The notes beneath the pieces were generated by a model. That model was not told the origin of the DNA. It made no database searches and worked only from the letters and a program-made list of their open reading frames with translations. This document shows positions 1-11,523 of a stretch of 64,000 bases of DNA, one piece after another (position 1 is the first letter of the stretch; every line of letters begins with the position of its first letter). Source of the DNA: JAKZVK01 sp965248255 (GTDB lineage: Bacteria; Acidobacteriota; Terriglobia; Bryobacterales; UBA6623); NCBI GenBank assembly GCA_965248255.1, contig CBDFIW010000004.1:558001-622000 (forward strand), written 5' to 3'. Made by a program: the position numbers and the translations under genes.

Positions 1-3000
1 AGGTGAGGTTGTTGCTTGCGTCAGGATCGAGGCTACTTGAAGTCACGGCGGCGTTATTCGTCAGACCCGTGCTGGCATTCGGTTGCACCCGCACGCGGAT
101 CGTCAACGAGACGCTGTCGCCGGCGCCCAGGACGCCCACGGCACACGTCACCAACTGGCCGGCAAGCGAGCACCCCGCAGAGGAAGTCAGCAAGGCGGTC
201 GATCCGGGCAGCGTATCGCTGACAACCACGTTCTGCGCGTCGGACGGTCCGTTGTTGGTGACCACTAGCGTATATTCGATCGAGTCACCTTGAGAGACGA
301 CCGCCGGGTCGCCGGCCTTGGTCAACGACAGATCGGCCGACGCGCCGATGTCGTTCATCGCCATCGCCTGATTGACGGCCCGGCCTGGGTCCGTTTCCGC
401 GCCGCCGACTATGGCGCTGTTGGTGATTTTCCCCGCAGCGGAAGAGTCCGGCGTCACGGTCATCGTGATGGTCGCCATACCCCCGACCGTGAGCGTGCCC
501 AGTTCGCATGTGATGTCGGGTGGAGTGGGGTCGCTGCACGCGCCTTGACTGGGAGTGGGGCCCAACGTCAGGGCCGTCCCAGCCGGTAGCGTCAGCACGT
601 CGGCGACGGTCACCCCGGTTGCCGTGGCAGGACCATTATTGGTGACCTTGACCGTATAGGTGACCGTATCCTGGCCCGCAACGAGCCCGTTGGTCGGAGC
701 GGCCGTCTTATCGAGCAACAGATCGGCCTCACGGACGATGTTGCTCATCGCCATTCCCGTGTCGTTGCCGTTGGTGTTGTCGTTGGGCACAACGTTGCTG
801 ACGGTGGCGGCATTCGTTACCTGCCCCGCCGTCTGGGAAGCCGGAACCGCCGCCACGACCGTGATCGTGCCCGAGGCCCCGTTGGCCAGGGTCCCGTTCA
901 GCGTACAAGTGATCGTCGTATCGCCGACGTTGCCAGGGCAGGAAAACTCCGCCGAGGCCGCCGATACACGAGTCAGGCTCGCGGGCAGGACATCGGTGAC
1001 CGTCGCCCCGGTAGCGCCGGCGGGACCGTTATTGGTCACCGTGATCGTATAGGTCACCGTCTCTCCGGCACGGACGTCGCCCGCCGGTGAAGTCTGCGTC
1101 TTCGCTACCTCCAGATCGGCTTCGTCGACCACTTCGTTGTCATGCGTGTCGGTCTCATCGCCGGCGTTGCCCTCCTGAGAACTCGAACCCACAGTAACGC
1201 TGTTCGAAATGTTCCCCATGAAGCCGTCTTGCACGGTCCCGGTGATCGTGTACTGCACAGCGTCGCCACTCGCGATGTTGCCCAGCGTGCACGTCGGCAC
1301 TCCGTTGGGATCCCCCGCGCAGTCGCTTGTCGCCGCCGAACCGACCTCGACCGGCAGCGTGTCGGTGGCGACGACATTCAGCGCCGTCGACGGCCCATTG
1401 TTCAGGACCGTCACGGTGTAGACGATCTGCGAGCCCGCCAGGACCGGATCCGGCGGCCCTGTCTTCGTCACGACCAGATCAGCCACGTTGTCGACTAACG
1501 TCTGGATCGAGCCATTGTCCCCAGTCGGATCTTCCGTCGCCGTCACGCTGAACTGATTCGTGAGACTTGTAAGATCCGCGATGTCGCCCGCCAGGCTGAT
1601 GGTCACGGTAATCATCACCGACCCGCCACCGGTGATCGGGTTCAAATTGCAAGTGACCGTGCCGGCCGCCTCGGCACAGCTCGAGCCGTCGTTCGGCACG
1701 GCGGAGACAAAGCCCACCCCGGCCACCGCCGGCAGGATGTCGCTCACGACCACGCCGTTTGCCGTCGCGCCACCGCTGTTATTGACCGTGATGACGTAAG
1801 TCTCGTTGCCGCCCGCCGTGAACGGCGGCGACTGCGCGGTCTTCGCAATCGATAGCACGACGTCGAGGATCGTGGTCGTCTCCGTAGCGGACTCGTCACC
1901 CGCGTTGCCCTCGGTTGCATCGCTGGTGACACTTGCCATGTTGACGGCCGAACCCGCCGTCTGGGCCGTCGCCACCAGCGTTATCGACGCGTTCCCAGAC
2001 GCTGCGATAGTTCCCAGCTCGCATTGCAGCCCCGGGGGCATTTGATCGGAGCACGCGCCCTGGCTGGGCGTGATGGATACGAAGGTCACTTCCACGGGAA
2101 GCATGTCACTCACGATCACGTTGGGGGCATCAGACGGCCCATTGTTCGCGATCATAATCGTGTAGGTGATGTTGTTCCCCACGAGAATCGAAGGATCCAC
2201 GTCGTCCGTCTTGGTGATCACCAGGTCGGCCACGTTGACGATGTCGGTCATCACGGGGCCGGTATCGTTCGCACTGTTGGCATCCGGGGGCGTCACCGCA
2301 CTGACCGTGGCGCTGTTGGTGACCTGCCCCGCCGCCTGGGAAGCCGGAACCGCCGCCACGATCGTGATGGTGCCGGAGTCTCCGTTGCCCAGGGTGACGT
2401 TCAAAGTACAGACAATGCTCGTGTCGCCCACGCTGCCGGGACAACTGAACTCGGTCGAGCTAGCGGAAACGCGCGTCAGGTTCAGCGGCAGAGTGTCCGT
2501 CACCGTTGCCGCCGTGGCATCCGCAGGGTTGTTGTTGGTTACCGTGATGTCGTAGGTCACATTCGTTCCGGCCGGTACGTTGCCCACGGGGCTAGCCTGG
2601 CTCTTAGTGACCGCCAGGTCCGGTCCAAGCGTGTTGATAAAGGTGCAGGTGATCGTCTCGCCCGCATCCAGGTCGATGGTCGCCACGTTCGTTCCCGCCA
2701 GGGTACTGCCGCTGTCCGGGTCCGCGCAGGAGACGGTGGTGCTATAGCCGGCCACCGCAGCCTCGGTCACCATAAATGTGCCCGGGGCCACGTTGGTGAA
2801 CGTCTCCGTGTCGAGCAGCGTGCCGTCGGCATCATCGTCCAGACTGAACGCGTTGGGTGCCGCGATATCATCGGTAAAGCTAAAGTCCTGGGCCGCATTG
2901 GGGACCGTGTCTTTGACAATGTTGATGGTGCCCAGTAGCGTGTTGGTAAAGGTGCAGGTGATCGTCTCGCCCGCATCCAGGTCGATGGTCGCCACGTTCG

Positions 3001-6000
3001 TTCCCGCCAGGGTACTGCCGCTGTCCGGGTCCGCACAGGAGACGGTGGTGCTATAGCCCGCTACCGCGGCCTCGGTTACCGAGAACGTGCCCGGGGCCAC
3101 GTTGGTGAACGTCTCCGTGTTGAGCAGCGTGCCGTCGGCATCATCGTCCAGACTGAACGCGTTGGGTGCCGCGATATTATCGATAAAGCTAAAGTCCTGG
3201 GCCGCATTGGGGACCGTGTCTTTGACAATGTTGATGGTGCCCAGTTGCATGTTGGTGAAGGTGCAGGTCACGGTCTCACCGTCATCGAGGTTGATCGTGG
3301 CCTTGCGGTTCGGGATATCCACGGTAGAGGCCGTACCACCGTTTTCGCCCGTACAGACGATGTTTGTGAGAGCAAAGCCCCCAGGGCTCACCGTGGGATC
3401 ATCCTCGATCACGTCATAGTCCAAAGGAACCGGCAGATGGGCGATGGTCGTGGTGTCTGTGTCGTCCAGCGTGAAGGAATTGACGACGGCGGCCGGGAAG
3501 TTGCCATCGCTGGAGTCAAATCCGAAGCCCGTGCCCCCCGCGGGGGTCGTCGTCTTAGCGATGATGATCGTGCCGGCCTGGACCCCGACTGTAAAGGAGT
3601 TGTTGTTGTCAGTGAGGCTTCCGCCGCCGCCATTGTCCGCGGATGCGTCCAGATCGTTTATTAAGTCCGTTCCATCTTGAACGTTGACTGGGTCGTAGTC
3701 GACGGTGACCTGGTAGGTGAATTTGAAGTCATCGGTGTCCGCTACGGCGGCATTGTCGACGTTCCCCGGGTTCACGACGCTGGCAATGTCAATCGTCAAC
3801 ACTTGCCCCACCGGCCCCGTGACCATGAGCGGAGATATCGTCATGCCATTGGCACTGCTGACGCCCGCCGAGGCGGCAACGTAGGTCGTTCCCAAAGGCA
3901 GTGTGTCCACGAACTGCAGGTTGTTCGTCGTCCCTTCGATCAAAGTGACCGTGGCCTCGTAGGTGATCGTTTCCCCGATCGTGACATTCGCCACGTCCGC
4001 CGCCTTGGAAACACCGAACGACGCCGGCACAGGAGCGATGCTCGGCGTGGTCGAGGAATCGTTGTATTCCGGATGCACCAATCCCGGATTGTGATTGGTC
4101 CATCCGATGGTCGCCGTGTTGGCCGTAATGGTGTCCCCGGGCTGGACCGTATCGGCAACTGTACCTTCCATGACGACCCGGAGCGCTGTATGATCTGTGC
4201 CGTTGACGCTGCCATGCAGTAGGTCGACATTCGCACCGGCTTTCGTCTGCAGAACGCCCGTGGCAATCTCGAACTCAGATGACACGTCAATGGTGGTGGA
4301 AAAGCCGTCGTTGCTGGTCTGGGCGCTCACGATGGTCAGGCTGGTCAGTGCAATAGGCAGGGTGTCGCTGAGGGTGACATTGAAGGCGTCATCCAGGCTG
4401 ATGTCGACTGTGTCTGCCCCGTCGGTGGTTTGCTTATGATTAACGTCGATCTGATACCGCACTTTGTCAAAAGCATCGACCCCCGTGGAGGGACTGGTAA
4501 CCAAGGTCTTCGTAACTTCCAACACGGGCTCGACCATGTGTCCGAAGATGTCGAGATCGTTGATGTTGTTCGAGTCGTCCGAGCCTGCCCACGCGGCAAG
4601 ATAGCTGTTGAGGCCGGTGTCGGTGTAGGAAACAAACGGCGTTTGCAACGTGCTGGGGATGCTGCCCAGGCCCATGGTGTTGCTGATGAGGAAGTCGTTG
4701 TTGCCGATGGCGCCGCCGGTGTTGCTCAGAAACTGGCCGGAGACTTCTTGTTCGTTGTCAATCACGCCATTTGCGTTGTCCTCCCCAAACCAGACGACGA
4801 GGTATTCGTTGTCCTTGGGGTTGTAGGCCACCACCGGGTTGTCGGCAGGGAAAGAGGTATTGTTACCGGCACCGCCCATGTCGGAGATTAGGAAGTCGTC
4901 GGTGCCGGTCTCGGTGCCGATGTTGGTGAGCCGCTGGCCCATGATTTCCAAGTGCGTGTTGGCACCGGTTTCCCCTTCCCACACGCAGAGATACTCATTG
5001 TTGGTCGAGTTGTAGGCCAGGTGCGGGGCGCGAGCCTCGTCAATCAGTGTTCCTCCGTTGTTGTTTGTGCCGGCGTTTACCAGGTCGCTGATGGTGAAAT
5101 CGCTGCCCTGCTCCACGCCGCTCTTGTTGAGACGCTGGCACTGAATCTCGGTCTGCCCGGCGGCCACCTCCTCGCCCGCCCAACAAACCAGGTATTCGTC
5201 TTGTGTCGGGTTGAAGACGACGGGCGGGCGGCCAAGGGCACGTACATTGTCCCCTGAAATACCGACCTCGCTGATGCGGAAATCGGTGCCGTCTTCTTGC
5301 AGCGTGCTTCCGGAGTAGTCCAGCAATTGACCAAAAACTTCATCATCCCCTCCGGTGTCGCCGACCCCGCCCGGCGACGCTTCGTCGTCACCGGTCCAGA
5401 CAACCAGATATTCGTCGTCCTCATTGTTGTAAGCGACATCGGTGTCAAACGCATCAAGCCCCGTGGATGTGTCAAGAGCGCCCATATCGCTGATGCGAAT
5501 CGGCGCGGCCGTTCCCGAATTGTCGACGCCGGCGGCAGTTAGGAGAGCGCCCGTGTTGCTGACGCGCTGCGCAAAGACCTCTGTTGCCGTAGTCAAGCCG
5601 TTGTTCATGTCGCCGATAAAGACAACCAGGTACTCATTTTTCGTGGAGTTCCAGGCAACCTTGGGCTTGATTGAATCGCGTCCGGTATTAGCGCTGGGCA
5701 TGTCACTGATGAAGAAGTCAACGCCGATCTCGGCGCCCGTCTCGGCGTCGATGAGCTGACCATAGATTTCATCACGGGTGTCGCCCGTCTCATCGCCTTG
5801 GAAAACCACCAGAAACTCGTTGTGGGTGGCATTGAACGCAATACCTGTTTCGAAGGCCTGCGTGTTGGCCTGCCCGGGGTTGCCGTTGTCGCTGATGCGG
5901 AAATCGTTCACACCCAGCACCGGATCGATGGTCGCCGGATACACCGCCCGCGCAAGCTGTTCCCCGTCCACCCAGATTTCTGTGGAATCCGGCGTCGCTG

Positions 6001-6786
6001 TCATTTGGGCGGAGATTCTCTTGCGGTCCCGGTCATAGACGACCACGTCACTCAGATGAACCGAACCCTCCTCGCTGGTCCACGCCCAACCGTGTTTACG
6101 TTCTTCGAATCGGCCGGCTGTGCGCACCTCGCCCGTCAAGATCAGATCAGCTTCTTCGCCGATGTTCAGCCGCCTCGGGATCACAAAGCGCTGCTCGAAG
6201 GTTTCGTCGCGGGCGATGTAGTGTTCCTCGATGGCCCCGCGTCCGTAGATAATCGTCTTCGAATCGTCGAGGGTTGGCACGACGCCGTGCACTTCGACAT
6301 TCACGCGCCGCTCAGCCGAGCCGGCGGAGGTTAGTTCCCAATGCCAGGCCGGGCCGCCTTTTCTGGGTAAGAGTTCAACTCCCTCCGAGGTGAAATTGAC
6401 CCAGTACCGTGGATTTTCTAGGACAACGCCTTCTTCGTTGAACCGAAAATCGTTGACCGTAATTTCTGGCCATCGGTGAACAGCTCCGACTTGCTCAGGC
6501 CGGCCGGCAGGATGCCGGCCCCGTCAATGCGCAGGCGATGGGTCTCTGGCCCACCTCGCTGTGGTGCGAGTTGGAGCCCGTCGGAACTGAATCGTACGCT
6601 GTGTGAGGGATTCTCTGAAAGAACTCCGTCGGGAGTCCGGTCGATTTTGTTGACGCGGCGAGCGTCCTCCGGAGCGAAGAAGTCCCAGAGCGCTGAGTTC
6701 GGCGCCTCGACTACTTTAGCCCCCGCGAAATGCAATGTGGGCGCGGCCAAACCGCTGAAGAGTACGCTCCGCACACCTATCCGCAT
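1..6786 (-). CDS. Giant DUF11/prealbumin-repeat secreted protein, 3' end off the left edge, frameshifted near its N-terminus
   Basis: One minus-strand reading frame stays open from about 6470 to base 1 and has no stop in the window. The start at 6786 gives a weak signal peptide (MRIGVRSVLF...). Near 6465 the frame changes by one base: a first ~105 residues are in one frame and the rest, beginning EITVNDFRF, in another. The two sides repeat the same pattern (GVLSENPSHSVRF versus GVVLENPRYWVNF). In protein order come about six repeats ending NEYLVVWxGxD (plus-strand 5820 down to 4600), a conserved-repeat region, three prealbumin-like modules ending CTFTNT (3560-2631), then seven DUF11 modules with the hallmark VTNNGP (2600-100). 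Such proteins are surface or secreted adhesin/stalk-like; the exact role is unknown. The frameshift could be a sequence error. Confidence 0.85.
2631..3248. repeat. Two tandem 309-bp units inside the giant DUF11 gene
   Basis: Units 2631-2939 and 2940-3248 are almost identical, differing at only a handful of positions by eye. Each is exactly 103 codons and encodes one prealbumin-like module ending in GETITCTFTNT. A third, clearly diverged unit follows (about 3249-3560). Near identity at the DNA level points to recent duplication or gene conversion. Confidence 0.9.
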
Positions 6787-7639
6787 GGCTGCTCCTGACT
6801 CGACGGTTCAGATCACCAACCCCCGTGCCTGAGGGTCTGATTCGGAACCGGCAGTTCCCAAGCTGACTACCTTATGAATCGACAGCGCACCAGTGTAAAC
6901 CATCGATCCCCGTCCGTGGAGAACCTATTTGTGCCTAAGCGCGGGATGGGCAGTGTACGGGTGGCTCACGGGCCCGATTAAGTTAAGCTGCTTCCGCGCC
7001 CTCGGATCTGTGCGGGCTCCCGGTGACACGTATCGCTACCTTGATCAAGCAATGGTCGTTGGTCCTGATATGCGCCAACAAAGGCGCTTAGCCCGATTTC
7101 AGTGGCTGAGCATCAGCAGCCGGTCTTCCATCCCATGGGAAGGGAGCGATGTTCTGATGTGGAGAGGTTCAGTCTAGCCGGGTCGGGCTGACTGAAGATC
7201 GTCAACTGCTGGATCGTCGCCGACTCGGAAGCAATCCACTTAGCCTGTTAACGGCCTACTCGTAGAAGTGCGTAATAATGCGGTCAGGGTAGGTATCTCT
7301 CCCTGAGAGCCCGCCAAATCCTACCTAACGTTAGAACCTTATCGGGAGGAACCCGGTGGGATGAGCCCGGAGGGAGGGTGAGGAGCCCGATCGCCGGGTT
7401 GCTTCGGATAAGGCCGTTTGAACTCATCCTGGGTCCTAAACCGAAGCCCAAACTGAGACACTGCGGGCGGGACGCTTCCGTTGCCCTAAGACCTAGCCTG
7501 CATTTCTCACCACCTGACTGCCGAAGCGCGCCATTGGGACCCAGTCGGCGTCTACGCCCGTGACGCTGGTCCAGCGGCAACAGCGCTGGTGGATAATGGG
7601 GAGACCACGTCCGCCACATGGCGGCATCTCGACGGGCCC
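6787..7639. other. Intergenic stretch between the giant protein and the polysaccharide cluster
   Basis: No convincing gene: the open frames here lack recognisable protein features. The two flanking genes are divergent, so promoters for both should lie here. The only clear structure is the block of nested stems at 7286-7415, listed separately. Confidence 0.6.
7286..7415 (+). ncRNA. Candidate structured RNA or leader upstream of the polysaccharide cluster
   Basis: Three stems can be paired by eye. GGTAGG 7288-7293 pairs with CCTACC 7320-7325, enclosing CTCT 7297-7300 with AGAG 7306-7309. CCTTATC 7337-7343 pairs with GATAAGG 7407-7413. Nested inside that, AACCCGG 7350-7356 pairs with CCGGGTT 7394-7400. 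No known riboswitch or intron motif was recognised. It lies about 225 bases before the first glycosyltransferase on the same strand, so a 5' leader is possible. The strand is assumed from that gene. Confidence 0.35.
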
Positions 7640-8383
7640 GTGAGAGTCTCCGCCACGATTGTCACCCTCAATGAGGAAAAGAACCTGGCGCGGGCGCTCG
7701 GTTCTCTCTCTTGCTGTGACGAGTTGCTGGTCGTGGACTCGGGATCCGACGACCGAACGGTTGCGATTGCCGAGGAACACGGAGCCAGGGTCATCCAGCG
7801 CGACTGGAGCGGGTACGCCGATCAGAAAAACTTCGCCGCTCAGTCTGCGCAGCACGAGTGGATCCTGTCCCTCGATGCGGACGAGGAACTAAGCGATCTG
7901 CTGGCCGCTCAGATCCGGCGCCTCAAGTCGGCAAAGCCCGATGTAGATGCCTACCGCTTTCCCCGCCGTGCACGCTACCTAGGCAAGTGGATCCGGCACT
8001 CGGGCTGGTACCCCGACCCCAAGGTGCGATTGTATGACCGCAACAAAGCGAAATGGGTCGGCGGCTACGTGCATGAGTCGGTTGTGGTAAACGGCCGGAT
8101 TGGGATGCTCCAGGGTGATCTTCTCCACTACACGTGCGACACCATCGCCAACCACATTCAAACCGTAGACCGCTATACCACGCTCGCCGCGGATGAACTG
8201 CTGGCCCGCGGGCGGCGCGTCGGTTGGCTGGATCTTTGTCTCGCCCCCGTTTGGACTTCTTTGAAGACCTATTTCTTGAAGCTCGGCTTCCTCGATGGCG
8301 TCGAAGGGCTCGCCATCGCCTACATGGCCGGTTTCTACGTCTTCGCGAAACACGCCAAGGCCCGCAAGTGGAGCGCGGGCTGA
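7640..8383 (+). CDS. Family 2 glycosyltransferase, WaaE/lipopolysaccharide-core type
   Basis: The protein begins MRVSATIVTLNEEKNL, the typical GT2 start, with the nucleotide-binding VVDSGSDDRT near residue 32 and the metal-binding DADEE near residue 75. The segment KWIRHSGWYPD is typical of WaaE/KdtX-like enzymes that add a sugar to lipid A core or exopolysaccharide at the inner face of the cytoplasmic membrane. The C-terminus carries a hydrophobic segment ending in FYVFAKHAK. The GTG at 7640 is preferred because it sits directly before the conserved strand; an ATG at 7589 would add 17 unconserved residues. It overlaps the next gene by one base (TGATG), so the two are translationally coupled. 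Confidence 0.88.
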   Translation: MRVSATIVTLNEEKNLARALGSLSCCDELLVVDSGSDDRTVAIAEEHGARVIQRDWSGYADQKNFAAQSAQHEWILSLDADEELSDLLAAQIRRLKSAKPDVDAYRFPRRARYLGKWIRHSGWYPDPKVRLYDRNKAKWVGGYVHESVVVNGRIGMLQGDLLHYTCDTIANHIQTVDRYTTLAADELLARGRRVGWLDLCLAPVWTSLKTYFLKLGFLDGVEGLAIAYMAGFYVFAKHAKARKWSAG

Positions 8384-9306
8384 TGCGCATCCTGCACGTT
8401 GACACCGGCCGCACGCTGCGGGGCGGCCAACGCCAACTGCTGTTGTTGATGAGGGGACTCGACACGCACGGCCACACGCAAGAACTGTTGGCGCGAGGAG
8501 TAACGCTGCGGCAGCGTAGGGGCGCGGCCCTCAGTCCGATGAGACTCGCAACGGCCGCCGGGCGAGCCGACGTGATCCATGCTCACAGCGGCCGCGCTCA
8601 CACCTTAGCCGCGCTCTTCGGCCGCGGCAAACCGCTGGTCGTCTCACGCCGGGTCGCATTCCCGGTTCGCAAAGGGTGGCTCTCGGGACGCAAGTACGCA
8701 CGGGCTCAGCACTACATCGCGGTCTCGGAGTTCGTGCGGGCGCAGCTCGTGCGAGACGGAATTCCTCGAGGCAAGGTGAGCGTCGTCCACGACGCCGTGG
8801 CCGCCGAAGAGCTGCAGGACGCCGCGGCACTCCCGACGGCCGAGCCGCTGAACCGCCCGCTACGGGTCCTCGCCGCGCGCGTAGACGACCCACTCAAGCA
8901 CGCCGACCTGCTTCACGGAGCGTGCGGGGTTGCCAAGGTCGCCTTGACCTTCTCGAACGACCTTCAGGCGGCTCTAGACGGCGCGGACGTCTTTGCTTAC
9001 CTCACCGAGAGCGAGGGGTTGGGTTCGGCCATCCTGCTGGCGATGGCGCACGGGAAACCCGTTCTGGCAAGCCGCGTCGGCGGGATCCCGGAGATCGTCG
9101 AACACGAATCTACCGGGCTCCTGGTCGGGAATGACATCGAAGAGATCGCCGCCGCCTTGCGGCGTTTTTCCGCCGATCGCCGCCTGGCCCGCGAGTGTGC
9201 CGAACGTGCTCTCGGCCTCGTAGAAGAGCGTTTCACCGATGCTATAATGGTGCGGCAAACCGAGCGAATCTATCGAGCCGTACTCTCGGCCGGCCCACCT
9301 TCGTAG
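8383..9306 (+). CDS. Family 4 (GT-B) glycosyltransferase
   Basis: The 307-residue protein begins MRILHVDTGRTLRGGQ, with an N-terminal Rossmann half containing VIHAHSGRAH and a C-terminal half with the nucleotide-sugar site (YLTESEGLGSAILLAMAHGKPVLAS, and GIPEIVEHESTGLLV). The EGLGSAILLAMA segment is the EX7E-type motif of retaining GT4 enzymes. It is somewhat shorter than usual for GT4 (350-400 aa); the middle linker is compact. The start ATG overlaps the stop of the GT2 gene, so the pair probably acts in succession on the same core or exopolysaccharide chain. Confidence 0.88.
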   Translation: MRILHVDTGRTLRGGQRQLLLLMRGLDTHGHTQELLARGVTLRQRRGAALSPMRLATAAGRADVIHAHSGRAHTLAALFGRGKPLVVSRRVAFPVRKGWLSGRKYARAQHYIAVSEFVRAQLVRDGIPRGKVSVVHDAVAAEELQDAAALPTAEPLNRPLRVLAARVDDPLKHADLLHGACGVAKVALTFSNDLQAALDGADVFAYLTESEGLGSAILLAMAHGKPVLASRVGGIPEIVEHESTGLLVGNDIEEIAAALRRFSADRRLARECAERALGLVEERFTDAIMVRQTERIYRAVLSAGPPS

Positions 9307-9421
9307 TGGACGGCCCGAAAGATTCCACCATCACGAACTCACGAACGTAATCGGCGGGTGACGCGGCCTGTCGCGCCTGTCCGTTGCCCCATCACTAAGA
9401 CTTCTTCGGGACACTCCACTA

Positions 9422-10273
9422 GTGAATCCGTCCGACGTCCCGGCCCTTCTGCTTGCTTTCGTCCTTGGGTTGCTGGTCGGAAGTTTTCTCAACGTTTGCA
9501 TCCATCGTTGGCCGAGCTACCAATCGGTCATCCGGCCCCGCTCTCGGTGCCCGCAATGCGAGGCGCCGATCACCTGGTATGACAATATTCCGCTCCTGAG
9601 CTACGCGTTGTTGCGAGGTCGATGCCGTTCGTGTGGAACTGGGATTTCCCTCCGCTACCCCGTCGTCGAGCTGCTCAATGGACTGCTCTACGCCTATCTG
9701 TTCTGGCGCTTCGGCATGGACCCGGTTGTGGCCAAGATGGCCCTCTTTGGTTCGATGATGCTCATCCTGATCTTCACCGACCTGACGGAGTACATCCTCC
9801 CTGATGAGATCACCCTGGGTGGACTCGTCTTGGGGATTGCTTTGAGTCTGTTTGTCCCGCACGCAGCGGGACCGGTGGGCTTCTTGCTGACCGTTGCCGG
9901 AACCGAGTGGGCCCCGTCGATGGTGTCCTTGGCGGAGTCTGTGGCTGCGGCGGTGATTGTTGGAGGCTTTCTCTTTCTACTTGGCGAGGCGTACTATCGC
10001 TTTCGCCACCGCGAGGGGTTGGGGTTCGGCGATGTCAAGATGATGGCAATGGTGGGAGCGTTCTGGGGACTGGGCTACGCGGTTCTCACCCTGATCATCG
10101 GCTCGATCACCGGTTCGTTGGTCGGCATCGCGATCGTCCTCATCGGCGGCAAGAAATGGACCTACGAGCTGCCGTTCGGCACTTACCTCGGCGTGGCCGC
10201 CATTGTCGTGATGCTTTGGCGTGCGGACATGCTGAGCTTGTACTGGCAGACCGTCTTGCCGCCAACGCGGTAA
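9422..10273 (+). CDS. pilD: Prepilin peptidase / N-methyltransferase
   Basis: This A24-family membrane aspartyl protease cleaves type IV prepilins and pseudopilins and methylates the new N-terminus. The 283-aa protein has the N-terminal LLVGSFLNVCIHR helix, a zinc site of two CxxC pairs (CPQC and CRSC, residues about 41-75), and the two catalytic aspartates in FTDLTEYILPD and GFGDVKMMAMVGA. About eight membrane helices are visible. Translation starts at GTG 9422. It stands 115 bases after the glycosyltransferases without other pilus genes nearby, as is common for pilD. Confidence 0.95.
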   Translation: MNPSDVPALLLAFVLGLLVGSFLNVCIHRWPSYQSVIRPRSRCPQCEAPITWYDNIPLLSYALLRGRCRSCGTGISLRYPVVELLNGLLYAYLFWRFGMDPVVAKMALFGSMMLILIFTDLTEYILPDEITLGGLVLGIALSLFVPHAAGPVGFLLTVAGTEWAPSMVSLAESVAAAVIVGGFLFLLGEAYYRFRHREGLGFGDVKMMAMVGAFWGLGYAVLTLIIGSITGSLVGIAIVLIGGKKWTYELPFGTYLGVAAIVVMLWRADMLSLYWQTVLPPTR

Positions 10274-10352
10274 GTGTGCCGGTGCCCCAACAGCTAGGCG
10301 GCCCGCATATTCCGCTTGACGCAACGTCAGCCAAATCCGGGATCATAGACGC

Positions 10353-11387
10353 ATGAAACTCCAAGAGATCGCCGAGCGCCTTGATTGCCGCGTCGAGGGC
10401 AACGGAGACATCGAGATTACCGGCGTTGCAGGCCTCGATCAGGCGAAGGCGAGCGAGCTGTCATTTCTCTCCAATCCGCGTTACACGTCGCTTCTCGACT
10501 CGACTCAGGCCGCGGCGATCATCGCCGACAAGCAGATTCCCGGCCACGCGGCCTCGTGGTTGGTGTCCACGAACCCTTATCTTGATTTTGCGCGTGCTCT
10601 GGAACTGTTCTACCAACCTCCCCGCCCGCAGCCCGGGGTTCACTCCACAGCTGCCGTCGCCGACTCAGCCGTCATCAGCGATAACGCCAGCATCGGCGCC
10701 TATTGTGTTATTGGAGACGACGTCGTCATTGGTGACAACGCCGTGATTCACCCGCACGTCGTGATCTACCGGGGGGCGAGGATCGGAAGCGACTTTCAAG
10801 CGCACTCCCACGCCGTGGTTCGAGAGAATTGCGAAATCGGCGACCGCGTGACTTTACAAAACGGCGCCATCATCGGGCCGGACGGTTACGGTTTCGCCCG
10901 CCGGGACGACGGCTCGCACTACAAGATCGTGCAGGCCGGCAAGGTCGTCATCGAAGACGATGTCGAGATTCAAGCTTCCGCCTGCGTGGACCGTGCCGCC
11001 GTGGGCGAGACTCGCATCAAGCGAGGCACGAAGATTGACAATCTCGTCCAGATCGGCCACGCCGTGACGGTCGGTGAGAACACCATCCTCTGCTCGCAAG
11101 TCGGTATCGGCGGCAGCACCACACTGGGCCGAAACTGCGTGTTGGCCGGACAGGTCGGTCTGGTCAATCACCTTACACTCGGCGACGATGTCTTGATAAC
11201 GGCAGCGTCAGGTGTTCCGAACGACGTCGCTTCAGGGCAGAAGATCTCCGGGTACCCCGCCATCGAGAATCACCGTTGGCTGCGTTGCGCAGCCGTGTAT
11301 AACCGTTTGCCGGAGCTGAACAAACGGGTCCGCGAACTTGAGCGGACCCTACGCTCGATGGCAGACAGCCAGAGCGCCCAGGAGTGA
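10353..11387 (+). CDS. lpxD: UDP-3-O-(3-hydroxyacyl)glucosamine N-acyltransferase
   Basis: LpxD performs the third step of lipid A synthesis, transferring a 3-hydroxyacyl group from acyl carrier protein to the 2-amino group of UDP-3-O-acyl-glucosamine. The 344-aa protein has the N-terminal uridine-binding domain (SELSFLSNPRY near residue 35), a long left-handed beta-helix of hexapeptide repeats, the GPDGYGFARRDDG segment, and the histidine of LVNHLTLGDDVLI in the expected place of the catalytic base. The length matches the family. Its presence shows a lipid A-making, diderm organism and fits the envelope cluster. Confidence 0.95.
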   Translation: MKLQEIAERLDCRVEGNGDIEITGVAGLDQAKASELSFLSNPRYTSLLDSTQAAAIIADKQIPGHAASWLVSTNPYLDFARALELFYQPPRPQPGVHSTAAVADSAVISDNASIGAYCVIGDDVVIGDNAVIHPHVVIYRGARIGSDFQAHSHAVVRENCEIGDRVTLQNGAIIGPDGYGFARRDDGSHYKIVQAGKVVIEDDVEIQASACVDRAAVGETRIKRGTKIDNLVQIGHAVTVGENTILCSQVGIGGSTTLGRNCVLAGQVGLVNHLTLGDDVLITAASGVPNDVASGQKISGYPAIENHRWLRCAAVYNRLPELNKRVRELERTLRSMADSQSAQE

Positions 11388-11523
11388 ACTCCCCCGCCGG
11401 CGGCCCACGCTGGTGGTTCGCGGCCACAGGCCCGCCTAGGACCAACCTCGTGACCCGCTAAAGCCGTCCCGCGGTCGTGCCGATTTCCTTTCATGGGTAA
11501 CTTTCCTCTGTTGGGACGGCTCC

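Noticed and set aside
2631..3560. CRISPR-like or minisatellite array suspected from the tandem repeats
   Set aside because: Units are 309 bp and in-frame coding modules; no short spaced repeats or cas genes are in the window.
1..6400. Many plus-strand open frames of 60-300 residues (for example 2024-2938)
   Set aside because: They mirror the giant minus-strand gene; their composition (Arg/His-rich) and lack of ribosome sites mark them as shadows.
7284..7619. Group II intron or reverse-transcriptase remnant suspected from the nested stems
   Set aside because: No domain V/VI-like hairpin, no GUGYG start and no intron-encoded protein could be found; kept only as an unassigned structured RNA.
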